Assembly (NCBI GenBank): GCA_963725145.1
Contig: CAVRXL010000013.1
Span: forward strand, 620,001-684,000
Reading direction: 5' to 3'
Length of the DNA: 64,000 bases
From: DATAEE01 sp963725145
Lineage (GTDB): Bacteria; Acidobacteriota; Vicinamibacteria; Vicinamibacterales; 2-12-FULL-66-21
Numbering within the stretch: the first letter of the stretch is position 1; the number at the start of each line of letters is the position of its first letter. Shown one piece after another: positions 17,148 to 25,790 of the stretch. Both the position numbers and the translations under genes were made by a program. Under the pieces are notes generated by a model. It was not told where the DNA came from. It saw only the letters and a list, made by a program, of their open reading frames with translations, and searched no databases.

Positions 17148-17955
17148 GTTGCTCGTTTCCTTTCGTGGCAAATTGGCGCCACGCGCCGGTCCAGCCATGC
17201 CGGAGTCGACTCAAGTCGCGCCAGGCATCGCGAACGGGAAGCCACATGCGGCCTCTCATCGTGACCGGCACTTCACAGTGGTACGTTCGTTCGAGTCGCC
17301 CGCCGAAGCCCCTCTTGAAGTTGTTGATGCCCGCGTGCCCCGCCACGGATTCATCCTCGAACAGGCCGCCCCAGTCGTAGCGTTCGAACCCCATTTCCTT
17401 GAGCTGCAGCATGTCCCGCCAGTGAAGCCAACGATTGGCCCGTCCGACCAGGGCGCGGTGAGACGCGCTCTTATCCCTGAAGTGGGAGATCGAGTGGTGA
17501 AGTCGGGCAGTCTTTCCAACGATCAAATAGGCGTGCCACACCAAAGCCGCGCCATCCTGAGAGGCAACCGAGAGAATGAGCTGACGCGCGTCGCGTGCGG
17601 ACAACAACCACCGACGATTGGGTGGACCGAGCGACTGCTGCTTCGCGAACGTCTGATAGGACCGGCAGAACTCGTCGAGTCTCGTCTCAGGATCGAAGAT
17701 GAACTCGCTCTGGAGCTCGTCTTTCGTTGCCGCGCGTCGAATCTCGTAGCGGCACTCCTTGCTGAATCCAGCGGCGATCGCCTCCTCCGCGACGACAAGA
17801 TTCGTGACGAGCGAGAGAAACGGCACGCATCGGTGGTGTGCGATCGGTGCAGATCGCTGACTGTGCTGCAGAATATCCACTGCGGCATGGCCAGGCGGCT
17901 GTTCGTCGTACCACACCTCCCCGTACACCGCGCCGAGACCTTGAATGCGGATCAT
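17140..17955 (-). CDS. FemAB/GNAT-like acyltransferase
   Basis: 271 residues from ATG 17955, which overlaps the upstream aminotransferase stop by 4 bases; the 37 extra residues reachable upstream are Arg/Pro-rich and antisense-like. The core (SKECRYEIRRAATKD, RSYQTFAKQQSL, LVWHAYLIVGKTARLHHSIS, NRWLHWRDMLQLKEMGFERYDWGGLF) has the GNAT fold typical of FemAB-related proteins. These transfer an acyl or aminoacyl group to a sugar amine in polysaccharide loci. It works next to a PLP aminotransferase that could supply the amino sugar. The donor is unknown. Confidence 0.72.
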   Translation of the reverse strand: MIRIQGLGAVYGEVWYDEQPPGHAAVDILQHSQRSAPIAHHRCVPFLSLVTNLVVAEEAIAAGFSKECRYEIRRAATKDELQSEFIFDPETRLDEFCRSYQTFAKQQSLGPPNRRWLLSARDARQLILSVASQDGAALVWHAYLIVGKTARLHHSISHFRDKSASHRALVGRANRWLHWRDMLQLKEMGFERYDWGGLFEDESVAGHAGINNFKRGFGGRLERTYHCEVPVTMRGRMWLPVRDAWRDLSRLRHGWTGAWRQFATKGNEQRG

Positions 17956-19100
17956 CCTGCGGTTCCCATGGCGAGCGCCGGCACGCAGAGCCCCGGTAAC
18001 TCCCTCAGGCGCGTCAGGAAGCGATCGGCGCAGAGAGGGTCCACAGGCAGGACGTCGCGGCTCCACATCCGGGCCGAAGGCGGCGATGGTAGTCCTTGCG
18101 CCAACGCCGGGGCATAGAGATCGATCGGTGGATCGTAGATATAGTCGAACGTCAGTTCCTCATGGGCGAAGCGGGCAGCCACCCTCTCACGCTCCTTTAC
18201 GAACAGCGGCACTCGGAACAGAGTGGAGTCTGCCGGCACGCGGACGCCGGCAGGCGTGTATCCGAGCTCCAGGAGCCGGCCGGCCCCGGCGCGGCGGAGC
18301 CTGCAACTCTCGTCAAACGTCTCGAGCCGCTCGAGTGTCGCCCGCAGCGAGGAACGAAGCGGCCAGGTTCGATAGTCCGGCTTGTCGGCCCGAAGCCACC
18401 GATCGTAGAGGTCGAGTCGCGCCTCTTTGGCCCGAGTGGGAAGTACGTCGGTGATCTCGTAAGACATGCGGTGACCCGAATGCTCAACAGGCGGAGGGAT
18501 CAGCCGGTCGCGGAGGCGAGCCAGCCAGCGGCGCGCGAGCGTCGGCGCACCGATTCTGCAGGCGCGGGCCAGACGAGCCACGGCCTCGCGGCGGCTCTCC
18601 TCGGCAAATGTCAGGACACCTCCCACTCCGCCCACGTGCTTGGAGAGGCTGTAGACAGCCACGGTCCCGAACGTCCCGATTCGCTGTCCTTGGAAGCGGC
18701 TGTCGATCGCGTGGCAGGCGTCCTCTACCAGCAGAAGCCGGTGCCGACGGGACTGGTCTTGCAGCAAATCCATGCGGTCCGGAATGCCGTACAAATTGGT
18801 TGTGAGGACTGCGCGCACGCTCGCCCACGTCGAGTCGTCGATCGCCGCGGGGTCGATGTTCCCCGTGCAGGGATCAACCGGACCGAAGACCGGCACCAGC
18901 CCTGCTGCCAGGACCGTGAAGAAGACGACGTCGCAGTTCACGGGGGACATCAGCACGCGATCCCCGGGCCGGAGCCACTCCGTGAAGACCAGGTAAAGAC
19001 CCAGACGACCTGAAGGGAGATAGAGAGCATCCCGTCCGAATCGGCGACGGAAGAATGCCTCGATGGCCTGTGCCTCGGCGCTCCCGTGGAGTCCCTGCAT
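17952..19100 (-). CDS. DegT/DnrJ/EryC1-type PLP aminotransferase
   Basis: 382 residues from ATG 19100 (MQGLHGSAEAQAIEAFF), 5 bases after the upstream GNAT stop; ATG 19133 would overlap that gene by 28 bases. Fold-type I motifs: YLPSGRLGLYLVF (PLP phosphate region), VEDACHAIDS (Asp to the pyridine N) and the Schiff-base Lys in VYSLSKHVGGVGGV. Members convert a keto-sugar nucleotide to an amino sugar using glutamate, or act on other carbonyls. The C-terminal third is more divergent than in classical WecE/ArnB proteins. The stop overlaps the FemAB-like start, fitting a make-amine-then-acylate pair. Confidence 0.85.
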   Translation of the reverse strand: MQGLHGSAEAQAIEAFFRRRFGRDALYLPSGRLGLYLVFTEWLRPGDRVLMSPVNCDVVFFTVLAAGLVPVFGPVDPCTGNIDPAAIDDSTWASVRAVLTTNLYGIPDRMDLLQDQSRRHRLLLVEDACHAIDSRFQGQRIGTFGTVAVYSLSKHVGGVGGVLTFAEESRREAVARLARACRIGAPTLARRWLARLRDRLIPPPVEHSGHRMSYEITDVLPTRAKEARLDLYDRWLRADKPDYRTWPLRSSLRATLERLETFDESCRLRRAGAGRLLELGYTPAGVRVPADSTLFRVPLFVKERERVAARFAHEELTFDYIYDPPIDLYAPALAQGLPSPPSARMWSRDVLPVDPLCADRFLTRLRELPGLCVPALAMGTAG

Positions 19101-19105
19101 GCCCC

Positions 19106-20197
19106 TTATCCGTCCGTCCACCGCAGCCACCATTCGCCCTCCAGGCGACTGAGAAAAGCATTCCCTTGCTGGATGGCAGCGAGGACGTCGGCATGGCGGG
19201 AATGGACCAGGGTCCATGTGCCCTGTCGGCCGAACAAACAGTGTCGATTGGACAGCTCGTCGACGTAACGCGGGTCGAGCCGTCCTCGCACCGCCGCCGC
19301 ACCGTGTCGCCAGGCGTCGGCCAGAAGCCGCCGGAGCACGTCGTCAAACGAGCCGTGCTGCGCCGCAACCTGGACGACCTCACTCACTCCACCCGCTTGC
19401 AGGTAATAGAGGTACCACCCAATCAGCCGCCGCTCGCGGTCGAGCACGGCCCGAGCGCGCAGCGTCCCATGACGGGTCTTGCGGGTCGCTTGCTCGAGCA
19501 GCCAGGCGAGGGAACGAACGTTGTACACCGGCTGCAGCGCGGTGCCGTCGACGACCTCGGGCAGATGGGCCAGCATCGCGACCGGGTCCAGCGCATCCTC
19601 CGCCAGTTCGGCTTCTTCCGAAAAAAAGCGGTTCGGGCGCATCCGCGCCGCGAGGCTGTCTACCAGCGTGCCGAGCGGGCGCGCCGCGAGCGTCAACGGA
19701 CGAGGAAACGCGCCACGCTCGTCGAGAAGCGACAGGAAGTAGCGGGCCGGACGGAGCGGCCGCGTCCAATGCAGGCTGTAGAGGACTGGTGAAGTCCCAC
19801 CGAGACCAAGCCAGAGACGCCGCGACTGGTCGTTCGCTCCATCGGCGAGCGTGAGATCCTGCGGTCCCGAGAGGCACGTTTTCCCCAGTTGCAGCGCCGT
19901 GAAGCTGTGACGCCGGTCGGGGTCGACCATGAACTGGCAGGTCACCGCGACGCGAATCGGGCGCCCGCAGAGGCGCATCGGTCGTGGTATGACGCCATAG
20001 AAGCCGGAGATGCGGTTATCTTCTTCGGCCACCCACGATGGCAGTTCGGGGTCGCGCCAGGGGTTGTTGAAGAACATTTCCCGGAAGTAGGCCTCGCATG
20101 CGACCCGTGAAGCCCAACGATGTTGCGGATAGGCACGTTCGAAAAGTGCCGCCACCGCGGGGACATCGTGCTCGCCAAAAATCCGAATTCTCGCCAT
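19106..20197 (-). CDS. GNAT-family N-acyltransferase
   Basis: 363 residues beginning MARIRIFGEHDVPAVAALFERAYP, the characteristic first strand and helix of GNAT. Strands with WVAEEDNRISGFYGVIPRPM and VAVTCQFMVDPDRRHSFTALQL (acetyl-CoA pyrophosphate loop region) follow. A second GNAT-like half occupies residues ~190-350 (LAWLLEQATR, LIGWYLYYLQAGG), as in FemAB-like double-GNAT proteins. It probably acylates a glycan amine. It follows the flippase gene by 8 bases. Its substrate is unknown. Confidence 0.78.
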   Translation of the reverse strand: MARIRIFGEHDVPAVAALFERAYPQHRWASRVACEAYFREMFFNNPWRDPELPSWVAEEDNRISGFYGVIPRPMRLCGRPIRVAVTCQFMVDPDRRHSFTALQLGKTCLSGPQDLTLADGANDQSRRLWLGLGGTSPVLYSLHWTRPLRPARYFLSLLDERGAFPRPLTLAARPLGTLVDSLAARMRPNRFFSEEAELAEDALDPVAMLAHLPEVVDGTALQPVYNVRSLAWLLEQATRKTRHGTLRARAVLDRERRLIGWYLYYLQAGGVSEVVQVAAQHGSFDDVLRRLLADAWRHGAAAVRGRLDPRYVDELSNRHCLFGRQGTWTLVHSRHADVLAAIQQGNAFLSRLEGEWWLRWTDG

Positions 20198-20205
20198 GGC
20201 GGGTC

Positions 20206-21714
20206 CTACGCTCTGCTCCTCCCCAATCGAGCACGGAGCAGATGACCTCTCAGATCAACGTAAGGGTCATCGCGATACACGTAGAAGATCCATGTGGCGA
20301 CGAACAGGAGGAGCATGGTCGACCCGGCGGCGACGAGACCGACGATGTCCTGGACCTGCAGACCGAGCTTGAACCACAGCAGCACGGCGACGAGCGGCAC
20401 GGCTCCGAGCGCGGTTCGGGGGACAACGTACGCGGCGTAGCGTCGGACCGGGATTTCAAGCTCCCGGCACACCGCGCCCAGAATCAGCAGCGCAAAGAAC
20501 ACGTTGGGGATCGCCGTCCCCAGCGCGACCCCCGCAAGTCCGAGCGGGCCGATGAGAAGCATGCTGAGGCCCAGATTGAGCAGGCCCGCCACGAGAAAGC
20601 CGAACGCCGGCACCTTCGGCTTTCCGAGGCCTATCAAGATCGGCAGCGCCACGCCCCTGACGGGCAGGAAGATAAAGCTCGACAGCATCAGGATCTGGAG
20701 GACCTCTCCGGACGGGCGCTCGAAGGACGGATCGATCCACCACCCGATGAACCTCGGCCCGAACACGATCAGAAAGAGGCCCGCCATGACGGTCAGTGAC
20801 AGGGCGACCTTCGACCAGGTCAGAAAGATGTCCCGGAGCTCGGGCAATCTTCGCTCGGTATTGAGCTTCGTCGCCATCGGCGAGACGACCGCCGCGATGG
20901 CGACGATGAAGTCCATCAGGTAGATCATCAGGCTGTTTGCGACCGCATAAAAGGCGATCGAGTCCACACCCATGAATGCTCCGATCACGAGCGCGTCGGT
21001 CTCGAAGCTCAGGCGCGCTCCCGCGTTGCCCACCAGGACGAAGAGACTGAAGGAGAAGATCCGGCCGACCATTCCCGGATTGAAGTCGGCGAGGCTGATC
21101 CGGATTCCGTCGTAACGCCGGCGGATGAGAAGCCACGACGCGACGAAATCGAACGCGAGACAGGCGATCTGGATCACGGCCATCACGACGAGCGAGGCGT
21201 CGAGCGTCAGAAGGCCAATCGTGAGGCCCAGGCGCAGGAAGAGCCCGCTCAACCGCACCAGGTTCCGAAGCACGAAATCGTGGTGGGCGAACATGATGCC
21301 TTCGGGCAGGAGCCCGATGAAACCTGCCGAGACCTGCACGACCATCAGCCAGAACGCCACGTACGCTTCGGTCTCCAGATTGGAAGGGAGGTCGTACGCA
21401 ACGAACAAGACTGTCAACGCCCCCCCGACCAGAAGGGAGGCGAAGCCGAGCACGAGATACAGACCAGCACAGCTCCCGATGGCCTGATTCACCTTCCGCG
21501 GGTCGTTCTCTGCCACGTGCTGGGCGAGATACCTGACGGAGGCCATCGGGACACCGAGCGCGAGCAGGCTCATGTACCCGATGATGGAATTAATCAACGT
21601 CCAGGTCCCGTAGCCCTCGGGCCCGAGAGTGTGGATGATGAATGGCGTGAGCACGTACATGGCGGGAATGCTCACGAGCGTCAGCACCCAGGTGCTTCCA
21701 ATGTTACGCAGCAA
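20206..21714 (-). CDS. Wzx-type polysaccharide flippase (MOP superfamily)
   Basis: 502 residues with about 14 membrane segments. The N-terminus (MLRNIGSTWVLTLVSIPAMYVLTPFIIHTLGPEGYGTW) has the TLGPxxYGxW signature of lipid-linked oligosaccharide flippases. It would move the undecaprenyl-diphosphate repeat unit across the inner membrane before Wzy/WaaL-type joining. The gene lies between a deacetylase and a GNAT gene with small gaps (42 and 8 bases). Together with the O-antigen ligase and Wzz-like gene, it suggests a Wzx/Wzy-dependent route. Confidence 0.92.
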   Translation of the reverse strand: MLRNIGSTWVLTLVSIPAMYVLTPFIIHTLGPEGYGTWTLINSIIGYMSLLALGVPMASVRYLAQHVAENDPRKVNQAIGSCAGLYLVLGFASLLVGGALTVLFVAYDLPSNLETEAYVAFWLMVVQVSAGFIGLLPEGIMFAHHDFVLRNLVRLSGLFLRLGLTIGLLTLDASLVVMAVIQIACLAFDFVASWLLIRRRYDGIRISLADFNPGMVGRIFSFSLFVLVGNAGARLSFETDALVIGAFMGVDSIAFYAVANSLMIYLMDFIVAIAAVVSPMATKLNTERRLPELRDIFLTWSKVALSLTVMAGLFLIVFGPRFIGWWIDPSFERPSGEVLQILMLSSFIFLPVRGVALPILIGLGKPKVPAFGFLVAGLLNLGLSMLLIGPLGLAGVALGTAIPNVFFALLILGAVCRELEIPVRRYAAYVVPRTALGAVPLVAVLLWFKLGLQVQDIVGLVAAGSTMLLLFVATWIFYVYRDDPYVDLRGHLLRARLGRSRA

Positions 21715-21756
21715 TGTTGGGCTCCAATTGGGCGGTCCGCCGAGCGGCGGCTGATG

Positions 21757-22551
21757 CTACGAGGACGAAACGGTTTTCCCGAGCGCGACCTCGAGGCCAA
21801 ACTGATGCGGGGTCGCGTACCAGGGCGAAATCGGGACTCGAGGCAGGCGAAACGGATCGGTTCCAGCAGCAGTCATCCCGCCTGCGGCCGAGCAGCAGCA
21901 GCGGTACCCTGCGGCCTTCACCAGCTCGCGGTTCGCGTCGGTGAGATTGTTCCGTCCGCCATAGGGATAAGCAAAGAGCTCGACCGGCGCGCCGAGCTGT
22001 TTCTCGAGCTCGAGCCGGGCGCCGAGCACTTCCTCGCGCGCCTCGGATCCCGAGATCTTGCCGAGATCGATGTGGGTTCGCGTGTGAGCGCCGATGTCGA
22101 AGCCCCTTCGATGCAGCGACCGCACGTGGTCCCAGTCCATCCAGGGATGCCGCACGCCCTGCTGGCTGTCCCACCACGGGACGACCTCCGTTCCCATCCA
22201 CTGGCTCACGACGAAGAAGGTCGCCGGCAACGAGAGCTTCTCGAGCACCGGGGCCGCGTTGTCGAAATTGTCCCGGTAGCCGTCATCGAATGTAATGGCG
22301 AGCTCACGGTTCAGCCGAGCGCCGCGCTCCAACCGATCCACCAGCTCTCTCAGCGAGACCACGCGGAAGTGCCGCCTGAAGAACTCGCAGTGGCGTTCGA
22401 ACATGCCAACGGGGGTGCTCAATCCCCACCAGTCCGGGGCATCCTGGACGCGATGGAATGCCACGATGACCGCGGCATCGCCCACAAGAGTGGCGTTCAG
22501 CCCGGATTCAAAGATGACGCGCCCGAGAAGGCTCTTGATCGGTCTCTTCAC
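21757..22551 (-). CDS. Polysaccharide deacetylase (CE4)
   Basis: 264 residues. NodB motifs: AVIVAFHRV, LAITFDDGYRDNFD (Asp pair), GFDIGAHTRTHIDLG (metal His pair) and ELFAYPYGGRNN. No signal peptide is present, though the N-terminus (LLGRVIFESGLN) is weakly hydrophobic. A CCCSA segment near residue 225 carries three consecutive cysteines, unusual for the family. The start overlaps the stop of the large GT4/phosphatase fusion by 4 bases. It is a paralogue of the deacetylase at 11716-12699 rather than of the XrtA-type one at 31573-32472. Confidence 0.9.
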   Translation of the reverse strand: MKRPIKSLLGRVIFESGLNATLVGDAAVIVAFHRVQDAPDWWGLSTPVGMFERHCEFFRRHFRVVSLRELVDRLERGARLNRELAITFDDGYRDNFDNAAPVLEKLSLPATFFVVSQWMGTEVVPWWDSQQGVRHPWMDWDHVRSLHRRGFDIGAHTRTHIDLGKISGSEAREEVLGARLELEKQLGAPVELFAYPYGGRNNLTDANRELVKAAGYRCCCSAAGGMTAAGTDPFRLPRVPISPWYATPHQFGLEVALGKTVSSS

Positions 22552-25500
22552 GAAACCCGCCTCATCCCGGCCGCGGCGGTCGCCGCCTCATCCCGATCGA
22601 GTCGAGGACCGAGCAGCGTCCCAGCCTTCATCGATTCCGGAGCGGCAACGCCGAGCACGTCGAGAATCGTCGGGGCAACGCAACAGAGAGGGACCTTGTC
22701 CCTTTCCACGGAGTGACTGCGATCCGGCAGGCGAATCCACAACATGCCGTTCGGATGATGCATGCCGCTCTTGATGCCGCCACCCTGATAGAACATCTCG
22801 AAGAAACGAATCCGTGGCCCCGTCTCCCCGGACTGGAGGATGGCATCCGCCGGCAACTGCCTGATGATCCCGCAGCCGCCAAACAGCTGCGCGCCGTCCT
22901 GGTGTATTTTGAGCGCCGGCTCACCGGCGACTGTCAGCGTTGAAAGGTGTCGGAACGCCGCTGACGCCTTCCCCTCGTCTTCGAATGTCAGTCGAAACTC
23001 CTCCGACATGACGGGTGAATAGGTGTACGGCTGCGTGATTCCGGCGAACCGCAGCACGTCGTCGATGTAGTGAGCCTTGTAGAACGTCTTGCCCCCTGAG
23101 TCCTCGTAGATCAAACAGGGCTGCTGGCTGAGCGCCGTGCAGAAAATGAGCGTTGTGTCCTTGCCCGCGAGCTTCAGAAACCGTCCGAGCAGCTCGTCCA
23201 TCTGCTCGTAGCCGAACCGGACGGCGTTCTGGAGCTCGGCCTGCTCTCCAGCGGACGGCTTGATCTTGAATGGGTCGGGGTCCATGTTGCGCCAGAACTT
23301 GTGCTGGAGATGCGCGGTGCTGTTCAGGAAAAACGTCGCGAAATCAGGCCGAACGCGCGCGTAGTAGCGCCTGAAAACGTCCCACTGAATCCTGTCGAGG
23401 ATCGACACTCGCTTCCAGCGGTTTCTGCCCTTCACTTCGGCCGCGAATTGCCTGGCGATCGTCAGAACGGTCGACAGTGAGAGCCCGTGCGTCACCATGA
23501 AGCGAAGGAACGCTCGATAGTCCGCCGCGCTCAGCCCCTCTTCGTTGCTGGTGTGCTCCTGGACAGTCTTTTGGATGAAACGGTAGTACGGAATCAGCTC
23601 CTTTGGATGCGGCTCTGTGTCCGTGGTCCAGGGGTCGGGCACTACGCAGCCCTTCAGCCGCGTGCCGTCGTACCGAACGTTCATCGTCCCGAAGATGAGC
23701 ACGCGTCGACCGGCGTTCGTCAGCAACTCCGTCAGGCTCGGGTGCCTGAGCTTTGCGGCCTCACCCAGCTTGCGGACGCCGTGCACTGGCGAGTTGACAC
23801 CCGTGTGCACCGTGACCCACTGGACCCAGGGATTCAGGAGACGCTTCTCCGGCGCAGGATCCTCCCCGGCATCGGTCGTAAAGACACGCGACTCATCGTG
23901 GAGGCGCTTGAAATTCGGCAGCCGGCCTTCGGCGGTGAACCGCGAGATCAACGATGGAGTCAGCTCGTTGAACTCGAGCAAGATGACGGAGCTCCGGTTA
24001 TCCATGATGGTCCTCACACATTGGGGCATCAGCTGCGCCTGGCCAGAGAGAGTGAGAGTGCGGATGATGGGGCGCACGGCCTGGGAAACCTGGTCGAAGC
24101 ACGCCTGGAACCGGGATTCGTCGCCGTCAAAGGGGTCGGCAATCTCCAGCGGCTCGTCGGGAGCGAGGCAGGTCATGAGAAACGTCTTCGTGCGAGCCTC
24201 CGGGAACCGCTTTCGCATCACGACGAACTGGGGGACGTCCATGACGAAAATGACGTCGGCGTTCGCGACGGTCTCGCGTACGACCCGGGTCGCTGCGTGC
24301 AGGAGGAGGTCGACGCCTCGCGCGGCCGCGGTGCGAACGGCCGTTGGGTGTGCCGGTTTCCCCGGGATAGCCTCCAGGCCGGCGGAGCGGATCGAGATCG
24401 ACGCATCGCCGCCCAGAGCGTCCGCGACGAGGCGGGCCGCAAATGGGCTTCGAATGATGTTTCCGTGGCACACGATCAGGATGCTCCTCGCGGACGTCAA
24501 CGTCGCCGCGAGATCTGCCGGCTTGCGGCGGATCCGGGTCATCCTCCGCCTGGCCACGAGGTGCTCGAGCGTGCGCCGCACGCGCAGAAGTCGGCCGAGC
24601 GCCCAGATCAATTCTCTGGCGGTTGTCAGACCCGTGCGTTTCCCCTCCGAGACGACGCGGCGATAGACGTCCACTACTCCCCGGCCGTTCGTCTCATGAG
24701 AAAATCGGTCTTCGACGACGCGCCGCGCGTGTTTCCCCAACGTCCGCGCCCAGTCTGGCTTCAGCGCCAGTTCCAGGCAGGCGTCGGCCAACGCCTGTTC
24801 GTCAGTCGCCTCGACCAGCAGACCATTTGCGCGCGGCGTGACGATTTCCGGTATTCCGCCAACCGCCGTGGCGACGACGGGCTTTCCGAGCGCCATCGCC
24901 TCCAGAAGAGCCATCGGGACGCCCTCGTCGAGCGACGGCAGGACGAAGACATCCATCGCGTCAATCAGGTCATACGCATCGGCCCTGGCGCCGACAAAGA
25001 GGCACTCGCGATCGATGCCGAGCTGCCTGGCTGAGGCGACGAGCTCGTCTCTGAGCGGGCCATCCCCAACGATGAGGAATCTCGCCCCGCGCTCTTTCTG
25101 AAGGATCAGCCTGGCGGCTCGGAGCAGGTGGATATGCCCTTTGACGGGCGACAGCCTGCCCACGGCGCCGACGAGGAGTGTGCCGGAGTCGATCCCCAGC
25201 GACCGCCTGACATCCTCGCGGGTCCGCGTCGACTTCACTTTCTGCAGATCGATGCCGTTGTGAATGTGCACGACCGCCGTCGATCTGGATCCGAGCTCCT
25301 CGAGAAGCGTTTCTGCGATGCGCCTGGAAACCGCGATGATGCAGTCGACGAAGCACCACAGAATCACCTTGTCGAGCGTCTCGTACGCCAGGAGCTTTGC
25401 CCGACCCCAGCCGCGCATCGCTTCGTTCAGGCCATGGACGGTCCGTATCACGTGGGGGACACCCGCCAGCTTCGCGGCGATGCTTCCCAGGATGTTGTCC

Positions 25501-25790
25501 TTGTACCGATGCGTATGGACGATCTCGACCCGGTTGTCTCGCAGGAAACGCGTCAGGGAGGCGAGTATCGTGATGGCCCCGTTCTCACGCTCGTCCATGA
25601 CCGTGACCTGCACGCCGAGCCGTCTCAGCTCACGCGCCAGGCGGCCTTCATTCAGGAGGACCGCGGTGAGAGTCACGTCCGGTCGCTCGACCAGGTACGA
25701 CGCCACCGTCGCGACCTGGACCTCCGCGCCGGCCCACAAATCGGCGGACATGACGTGGCAGACTCGCAGCGCGTGCGGCATGGCGGTCAT
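22548..25790 (-). CDS. Triple fusion: GT4 - LMW tyrosine phosphatase - AlkP-type hydrolase
   Basis: 1080 residues without an internal stop. Residues ~5-385 are a GT4 glycosyltransferase (SADLWAGAEVQVA; LVGAVGRLSPVKGH; EX7E in SLDEGVPMALLEAMALGKPVV). Residues ~435-580 are a low-molecular-weight protein-tyrosine-phosphatase domain with the C-x5-R P-loop VCHGNIIRS (Cys ~441) and the general-acid Asp in ADPFDGDES (~552). Residues 596-1080 are an alkaline-phosphatase-superfamily/phosphodiesterase-like domain (ILLEFNELTPSLISRF, LPNFKRLHDES, WVQWVTVHTG). An ATG at 24005 with a GAGG six bases upstream begins exactly at that third domain, so a separate product is possible. LMW phosphatases (Wzb) normally dephosphorylate BY-kinases, one of which is encoded at 45683. 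Both flanking genes overlap by 4 bases. Confidence 0.85.
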   Translation of the reverse strand: MTAMPHALRVCHVMSADLWAGAEVQVATVASYLVERPDVTLTAVLLNEGRLARELRRLGVQVTVMDERENGAITILASLTRFLRDNRVEIVHTHRYKDNILGSIAAKLAGVPHVIRTVHGLNEAMRGWGRAKLLAYETLDKVILWCFVDCIIAVSRRIAETLLEELGSRSTAVVHIHNGIDLQKVKSTRTREDVRRSLGIDSGTLLVGAVGRLSPVKGHIHLLRAARLILQKERGARFLIVGDGPLRDELVASARQLGIDRECLFVGARADAYDLIDAMDVFVLPSLDEGVPMALLEAMALGKPVVATAVGGIPEIVTPRANGLLVEATDEQALADACLELALKPDWARTLGKHARRVVEDRFSHETNGRGVVDVYRRVVSEGKRTGLTTARELIWALGRLLRVRRTLEHLVARRRMTRIRRKPADLAATLTSARSILIVCHGNIIRSPFAARLVADALGGDASISIRSAGLEAIPGKPAHPTAVRTAAARGVDLLLHAATRVVRETVANADVIFVMDVPQFVVMRKRFPEARTKTFLMTCLAPDEPLEIADPFDGDESRFQACFDQVSQAVRPIIRTLTLSGQAQLMPQCVRTIMDNRSSVILLEFNELTPSLISRFTAEGRLPNFKRLHDESRVFTTDAGEDPAPEKRLLNPWVQWVTVHTGVNSPVHGVRKLGEAAKLRHPSLTELLTNAGRRVLIFGTMNVRYDGTRLKGCVVPDPWTTDTEPHPKELIPYYRFIQKTVQEHTSNEEGLSAADYRAFLRFMVTHGLSLSTVLTIARQFAAEVKGRNRWKRVSILDRIQWDVFRRYYARVRPDFATFFLNSTAHLQHKFWRNMDPDPFKIKPSAGEQAELQNAVRFGYEQMDELLGRFLKLAGKDTTLIFCTALSQQPCLIYEDSGGKTFYKAHYIDDVLRFAGITQPYTYSPVMSEEFRLTFEDEGKASAAFRHLSTLTVAGEPALKIHQDGAQLFGGCGIIRQLPADAILQSGETGPRIRFFEMFYQGGGIKSGMHHPNGMLWIRLPDRSHSVERDKVPLCCVAPTILDVLGVAAPESMKAGTLLGPRLDRDEAATAAAGMRRVS

